This document shows, in pieces, positions 59,505 through 64,000 of a stretch of DNA of 64,000 bases. The notes under the pieces were generated by a model. That model did not search any database. It was not told the DNA's origin and worked only from the letters and a program-made list of their open reading frames with translations. Each line of letters opens with the position of its first letter. The stretch's first letter is position 1. The DNA is from Oidiodendron maius Zn (Eukaryota; Ascomycota; Leotiomycetes; Myxotrichaceae), in NCBI GenBank assembly GCA_000827325.1, contig KN832881.1, forward strand, positions 394,616 through 458,615, read 5' to 3'. Both the position numbers and the translations under genes were made by a program.

Positions 59505-60824
59505 TCAAGCAACGATACTCCTGGCAACATTGCTCCCCCAGCGAAATCTCCTTAGCGTGCTCCCCGATCCCCTCACTACCTCTCTCCCGCATGAAGCCGT
59601 CCCGTCGCCTAGGACCATCGACCCATTCACTCCCCCGGCGGCCAGCGCCTCCTGTCTGCCCACCTCCCATCCGATGACGTACCCAGCGCCGAACCCAACC
59701 ACACTGACGAGAACCAAGACACCCGCGCTGACTACCCAGGTCAGGAGCGTGGGAGAAATTGTGGTTTCTGCATTCTCGATCATCCTACCATCTGCAAGGC
59801 GCACGATCTTCTTCTTCTTCGTCTGCGACTTTTCCGAGGCTTTCCGCTTGCTCCTATCCAGTGCGACGGCCTCCTGTGAGGACACTGAAGGGCTGGAACG
59901 AGCGCGCGTGCTGGGGCTTAAGGGCCGTGAAGAGTTTGTTGTTGCTGGGGCGGGCGCCGGGGGCATGATTTCTGATTCGGGAACAAGGCGCAGGGACACG
60001 GGTTCGTTACCGCTTGGAGCGCTGGCCTGGCGCTTAGGCAGGCCTCGTGCAGCGGCGGCGCCGATAGAGAGGAGCGTAGTGAGGGAGGCGCGCAGGGCGG
60101 CATCGTGGTCTGCCTGGCTGGAGCTGTGGCGCTGGGTGCGAGGAAGGGCGGGGCTAGGGAATGGCGAGCAGGATGATGGGTTGGGCTGCGAGGAGCGTCG
60201 GACGTAGGAGCTGGGTTCTAGAGGGCCTTGGTTTGCTTGTGATGACGGCGGATGGGAGAAGGCGTTGGGTTGCGGGGTGAAGATGAGGTTGGTGGCAGTA
60301 GGCTCTGTGCGCCTGCCAAGGGCAGTGGCATTCTCGCTGTACTCGTCTGAGTCGGATCCAGCATCGTATTCTTGTCTAGTGTCTCTGATGGGGGATGCAG
60401 CGAGCTGTTCGTTCGAGCTAGTCATCACGCGGTCGGATTCACTCTCACTCTCTTCGTATTCCTCTTGGCTACTTGTGCCCGCCTGTCTGGTCTCCACGGC
60501 CATGACCGAAGTGACTGGGGCCCTCCGTCGCCGTCGCGGGATGGCATCGTGCTGGACGCGCAGTCCTGTGGTGACGATCTCGTCGCCGATGGAGGAGAGG
60601 GAGGAGGAGGAGGGCTGGGAGGATATCTCGACCCAGGAATCTGACAGGCGGTTAATCGAGAAGGCAGTGGTTTTTGGAGGCGGGGAATCTATACCTTCGT
60701 TCCGTAACCGTTGGGGGATGCTCTCAGAGTGCGACATATTCCCGGCGGGGCGCAGCGCTGTCGCTCGTTGAGTCGTATTGTCGGTGGGCGGTGGATGAGG
60801 GAAGTTGTTATGTTGGGACGCCAT
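59505..60824 (-). CDS. Fungal single-pass membrane protein, function unknown (439 aa)
   Basis: Single exon. The first 250 residues are Ser/Pro-rich and acidic, probably disordered and cytosolic. A conserved-looking helix follows (DHDAALRASLTTLLSIGAAAARGLPK), then a second disordered stretch, a basic patch (KKKKIVRLADGR), and one strong hydrophobic segment near residues 365-390 (LLTWVVSAGVLVLVSVVGFG). A 50-residue Gly/Arg-rich tail completes it. I recognise the layout from other ascomycetes but no assigned function. ATG 60824 is the first in frame. Confidence 0.75.
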   Translation of the reverse strand: MASQHNNFPHPPPTDNTTQRATALRPAGNMSHSESIPQRLRNEGIDSPPPKTTAFSINRLSDSWVEISSQPSSSSLSSIGDEIVTTGLRVQHDAIPRRRRRAPVTSVMAVETRQAGTSSQEEYEESESESDRVMTSSNEQLAASPIRDTRQEYDAGSDSDEYSENATALGRRTEPTATNLIFTPQPNAFSHPPSSQANQGPLEPSSYVRRSSQPNPSSCSPFPSPALPRTQRHSSSQADHDAALRASLTTLLSIGAAAARGLPKRQASAPSGNEPVSLRLVPESEIMPPAPAPATTNSSRPLSPSTRARSSPSVSSQEAVALDRSKRKASEKSQTKKKKIVRLADGRMIENAETTISPTLLTWVVSAGVLVLVSVVGFGAGYVIGWEVGRQEALAAGGVNGSMVLGDGTASCGREVVRGSGSTLRRFRWGSNVARSIVA

Positions 60825-62150
60825 GATTAGCGGAAGGGGGGGTTTGGGCGGTGAGGTGATATTGAAGGAGTGTCCGGTTGCTAGGAAAAATAAATAAAGG
60901 AGGAGAGGGAGTTATGAGGGCAGATTCACGGGTGCTATCGGCCTATGGCGGGATATCGAGAGAAGCATCACCAACCACGGAAAAAGGTGCTGTGGGAAGG
61001 CTGTAGGCGGTGGTTTGGGAATGATGAGGATGATGTCGTGGATGCTGGCGACTTGCAATCGGGAAGTTGGAGCGTGACGGGGGTCGCTTACCGCAAGCGT
61101 CCGAAATGGCGGGGCCGCGGATTCAGGACGATGATCGTTTACATTACCTTTGTTTGGTTTTTGGTAAGTATACATATATGGTATTATATATATAATAAAG
61201 GACTCTATTTTTCACCACAGAATAGCATGAAAGGTCAATAACCCTGCGGTTTTTTTAATATTTTAATTGTGACTGCTCTGTAGATGGGGGTAAGCTGATA
61301 TGAGAGAGATGGCGCCGTGGCTGAATGCTGCTGGCTGAAAAGGCGGATCGACATCTTTCTAGCGATGGATCAAGAGATACGTGTGTTTGCCCTCTCCATT
61401 ATCGGCATTCCATCCCGCGATTTGGCCTGCTTGGCATGGGCGGGGAGGGTTTCACGGCTGTGTCGGAGGAGAAGTGGCAGTCACGGCGATGAGAGGGATG
61501 ATCAACGTCACATGGCGGGCATCACAGCCACAGCACGAACACCGTATCTAGGCATTCATCGCGCAATTCGTGGTCACGGTCACGGATAAGATGATTATTG
61601 TAGGATAAGGAATAGACTCGCGCTTGTATTGGACTATAGCAGTGAGAGCACTATCGTACGGGGATACTCACCACATGGTACAACTCGACAAAGGAAAGAA
61701 TCCAGCCCACAAGCAAAAGAAGAGAATAAACAAGAACTTTTCCATTACAGCGACAATTGCCCTCGAGTAGCCCACATGAAGCTCGATCCACTCCGAGATA
61801 TCGACCACTCTTGACAGTGCCCAGATATAAGGAGCTTCGTCCCGACTTCTTACTATGTCAAAGCCCACTGGTAAGGTTGGTATCCGAACGCCCACAATGC
61901 AATCTGAAATTTGTGCATCAAAAAGTCGCCCTGAATATAAAATCAGGAACAGCCATAAGCCACAAGCCAATAGCCCACATGTGTCGCGTCAAGCCCACAG
62001 GAATATTGATCTCAAAGCCCACAAACTCCATAAGGAGTTGAAGTTAAGAGCCCACACCCCTCTAGCCATCGTCCCACAGTGTTCCCTCAGGGTTCTCAGG
62101 GAAGAGAGCCCTCGTGCGGCAGGCATGCTCAAGGCATTGCCATAGCGGAC
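60825..62150. other. Intergenic; promoter of the membrane-protein gene and 3' flank of the Gar2-like gene
   Basis: 1.33 kb, no gene found. 61703-62078 is unusually rich in AGCCCACA-type motifs (listed separately). Confidence 0.5.
61703..62078 (-). other. Cluster of AGCCCACA motifs (TGTGGGCT on the transcribed sense)
   Basis: Copies or close variants near 61703, 61768, 61862, 61889, 61972, 61992, 62016, 62049 and 62072. The stretch lies just 3' of the leftward Gar2-like gene, so it may be in its 3' UTR. Function unknown. Confidence 0.6.
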
Positions 62151-63797
62151 TTAAGAGAAAGTCTGCTTCTTTCCTTGGAAATCTCCAAAACCCCCACGGT
62201 TGGTGCTGCTTCCACGACCGCCGCGCGCACCTCCACGACCGCCAAAGCCGCCACGTCCACCACCCCGACCACCGCCACGTCCTCCTCGGTCATTGAACCC
62301 TCCGCGCCCTCCACGACCTCCACGGCCACCACGTCCGCCGCCGTTGTTGTCACGGGGAGTAGCGTAGTCGAGTCTGACCGGGCGGCCAGCAATCTCGGCT
62401 CCGATCATGGCCTCGTAGGCGGTCTTCGCCTCATCAACGGAGGCAAAAGTGATGTAGCCATAACCCTTGGGGTTGCCAGAGTCTCTGGAATAACTATTAG
62501 TATTCGAATCAGGGTGAAATCGGGAGCTACACTTACGGATCAGTTGGAAGTCTGATGCTCAAGACGGAACCATGGGCACCGAATGCCTCGCCAACAATGT
62601 TCTCGTCGGCATCAAAGGACAAGTTACCCATAAAGAGGGTGTCGGAGGGAGGGTTGCTTGAATCTCCATACTGCTTGGCACGGTCGTTGGCGCGATCCTT
62701 TGGTGCAGTGTTGGTACGTGGGGTAGAGAAATCAATGTTGGCAACACGGCCGTCGATCTCAGCACCCTTCTTAGCGTTGAGGGCGGTGGCCGCGTTGGCA
62801 GAGTTCGCAAACTCGACATATCCGAAGCCCTTAGAACGGCCTGACTCTCTGTCAGTCACGACACGAGCACCGACAAGCTCACCAAACTCCTCAAACTCGC
62901 GGTACAGCCACTCATCGTCAACGTTCCAGCTCAAGTTTCCAACGAAGAGGTTCTTGACTCCAGTGTCTTCGTCGACCTTGGCCTTCTTGGCAGAGGCAGA
63001 GGGCTCCTCTTCAGCCTTGCGCTTCTTGGATGGCTCCTCAACTTCTTCCTCGCTGGAGTCGTCCGAACCACTATCTTCATCACTGCCGCTGTCATCGTCG
63101 GAGGCCTGCTTATCCTTATCCTCACTAGAGGCGGAAGAGTCCGAGTCTTCCTCGTCATCGGATTCCTCCTAAATAGATCAGTAGAGAGTCTAAAGCCACC
63201 AGAGGATTTGCTTACGGTAGGCTTGGCAACAACTTTGGCAGTACCGTTCACAGGTTTCTTGACATCCTTCACGGCAGCGACAGGAGCTGCCTCCTCATCG
63301 CTCTCTTCATCGCTGTCCTCCTCACTATCCTCCTCACTGGATGAACCATCGGACTCGTCTGCTGTCTTCTTGGAGTCAGCATCGTTCATTTCCTCATCAC
63401 TATCACTCTCGTCTTCGCCATCGCTGGAGTAAGAGCTTTCGCTCGAGGAATCAGAGGAATCTACCTCTGCTTTGGTGACTCCGTTAGTCTTGCCATTGAC
63501 CTTTCCATTGGTCTTGCCATTAGTAGTAGGCTTTGTGGCCTCGACTTCGCTCGAGGATTCAGAGTCGCTCCCCTCGCTGGAGTCCTCCTCACTGGAGTCC
63601 GAGTCGGATGGGGTAGCAGCCTTCTTGGCTGGCTTAGCCTTGCCGTTGACCTTAGTAGCGGTGGCCTGTGCGATCTGCTTAGATTTTGTAATGGGAGTCT
63701 GAGATGGCTTAGTTACGGCCGAGTTCTTGACAGCTTTGAGAGCATTGACCTCAGACTTGGCCTTGCTTCCAGTCTTGGGTTCCTTTGTCTTGCCCAT
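62151..63797 (-). CDS. gar2: Nucleolin-like protein Gar2/Nsr1 (515 aa)
   Basis: Nucleolar protein for pre-rRNA processing. Exons: 63797-63216, 63168-62537, 62484-62151, introns of 47 and 52 nt. The N-terminal half alternates Lys-rich and Ser/Asp/Glu-rich tracts, classic CK2-type acidic blocks. Two RRMs follow: NLFVGNLSWNVDDEWL with RSKGFGYVEF, and TLFMGNLSFDADE with PKGYGYITF. A Gly/Arg (RGG) tail ends the protein. The order acidic-RRM-RRM-RGG is diagnostic. The ATG at 63797 is the first Met in a normal context; the frame is open further upstream without another ATG. Confidence 0.95.
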
Positions 63798-64000
63798 TTT
63801 GATTATAGGTTGTAAGGTTATTCGCGAGAGATAAGATGGACGCCGAGGTCTTGGATTATTACTCAAGATATTCCTTGGATATAGAGTGTAGGAAGAGGTA
63901 AAATTGTGAATGCGAAGGTGGTTGGAATTGCGAGAGGAAATAAACTCGGAGGCGGTGGGAGATTTTTTCTTATCAGGAAGTTTTTGCAGGGTTTATGCTA
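63798..64000. promoter_or_regulatory. Gar2-like gene promoter and leader
   Basis: 203 bp upstream of the start, cut by the window edge. No element assigned. Confidence 0.4.

Overview
This is a nuclear segment of a filamentous ascomycete (Pezizomycotina). Genes are dense, most split by 45-120 nt GT-AG introns with CTAAC/CTAAT-like branch sites, and the encoded proteins are typical fungal homologues of STT3, SDH1, CGR1, RPT1, CCT4, alpha-tubulin, a nucleolin-like Gar2/Nsr1 protein, a PX/PXB protein and cellobiose dehydrogenase. A polyketide locus at the left edge has an organisation that I recall from lichen depside clusters, so a lichen-forming Lecanoromycete is a reasonable guess. That is inference and nothing here proves it.

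Left end (1-13.0 kb), secondary metabolism: a non-reducing polyketide synthase running off the left edge (SAT-KS-AT-PT-ACP-ACP-CMeT...), a divergently transcribed cytochrome P450 with five exons and all core motifs, and a decayed family-2 O-methyltransferase carrying four in-frame stops and one frameshift. PKS with tandem ACPs and a C-methyltransferase, plus P450, plus OMT, resembles the atranorin-type depside pathway. The OMT step appears to have been lost here.

13.0-33.0 kb, housekeeping: dynein intermediate chain and ATP synthase subunit e (head to head), oligosaccharyltransferase STT3, an unknown Cys-motif protein, a REX1/RNH70-type RNA exonuclease, a coiled-coil protein with a C-terminal C2HC finger and a 29-residue triple repeat, a MYND-SET protein, and succinate dehydrogenase flavoprotein.

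33.0-39.5 kb: a three-domain cellobiose dehydrogenase (cytochrome, GMC flavodehydrogenase, CBM1) in 13 exons, followed by a 2.1 kb gene-free stretch that holds a degenerate repeat array and six CACGTG hexamers.

39.5-64 kb: PX/PXB protein, a membrane-anchored coiled-coil protein, CGR1, a TspO/MBR protein, an Ars2/Serrate homologue, alpha-tubulin, CCT4 and RPT1 (head to head), a GRF zinc-finger protein, a single-pass membrane protein and a nucleolin-like Gar2/Nsr1 protein. Alpha-tubulin, its folding chaperonin subunit and a proteasome ATPase lie side by side.

Exon coordinates were worked out by hand from reading frames, splice sites and family conservation. I saw no tRNA, rRNA, CRISPR array or intact transposon. 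The clearest points for follow-up are the atranorin-like cluster with its decayed OMT, the repeat/E-box array at 38.3-39.2 kb, two GC-AG introns, and a cluster of AGCCCACA motifs downstream of the Gar2-like gene.
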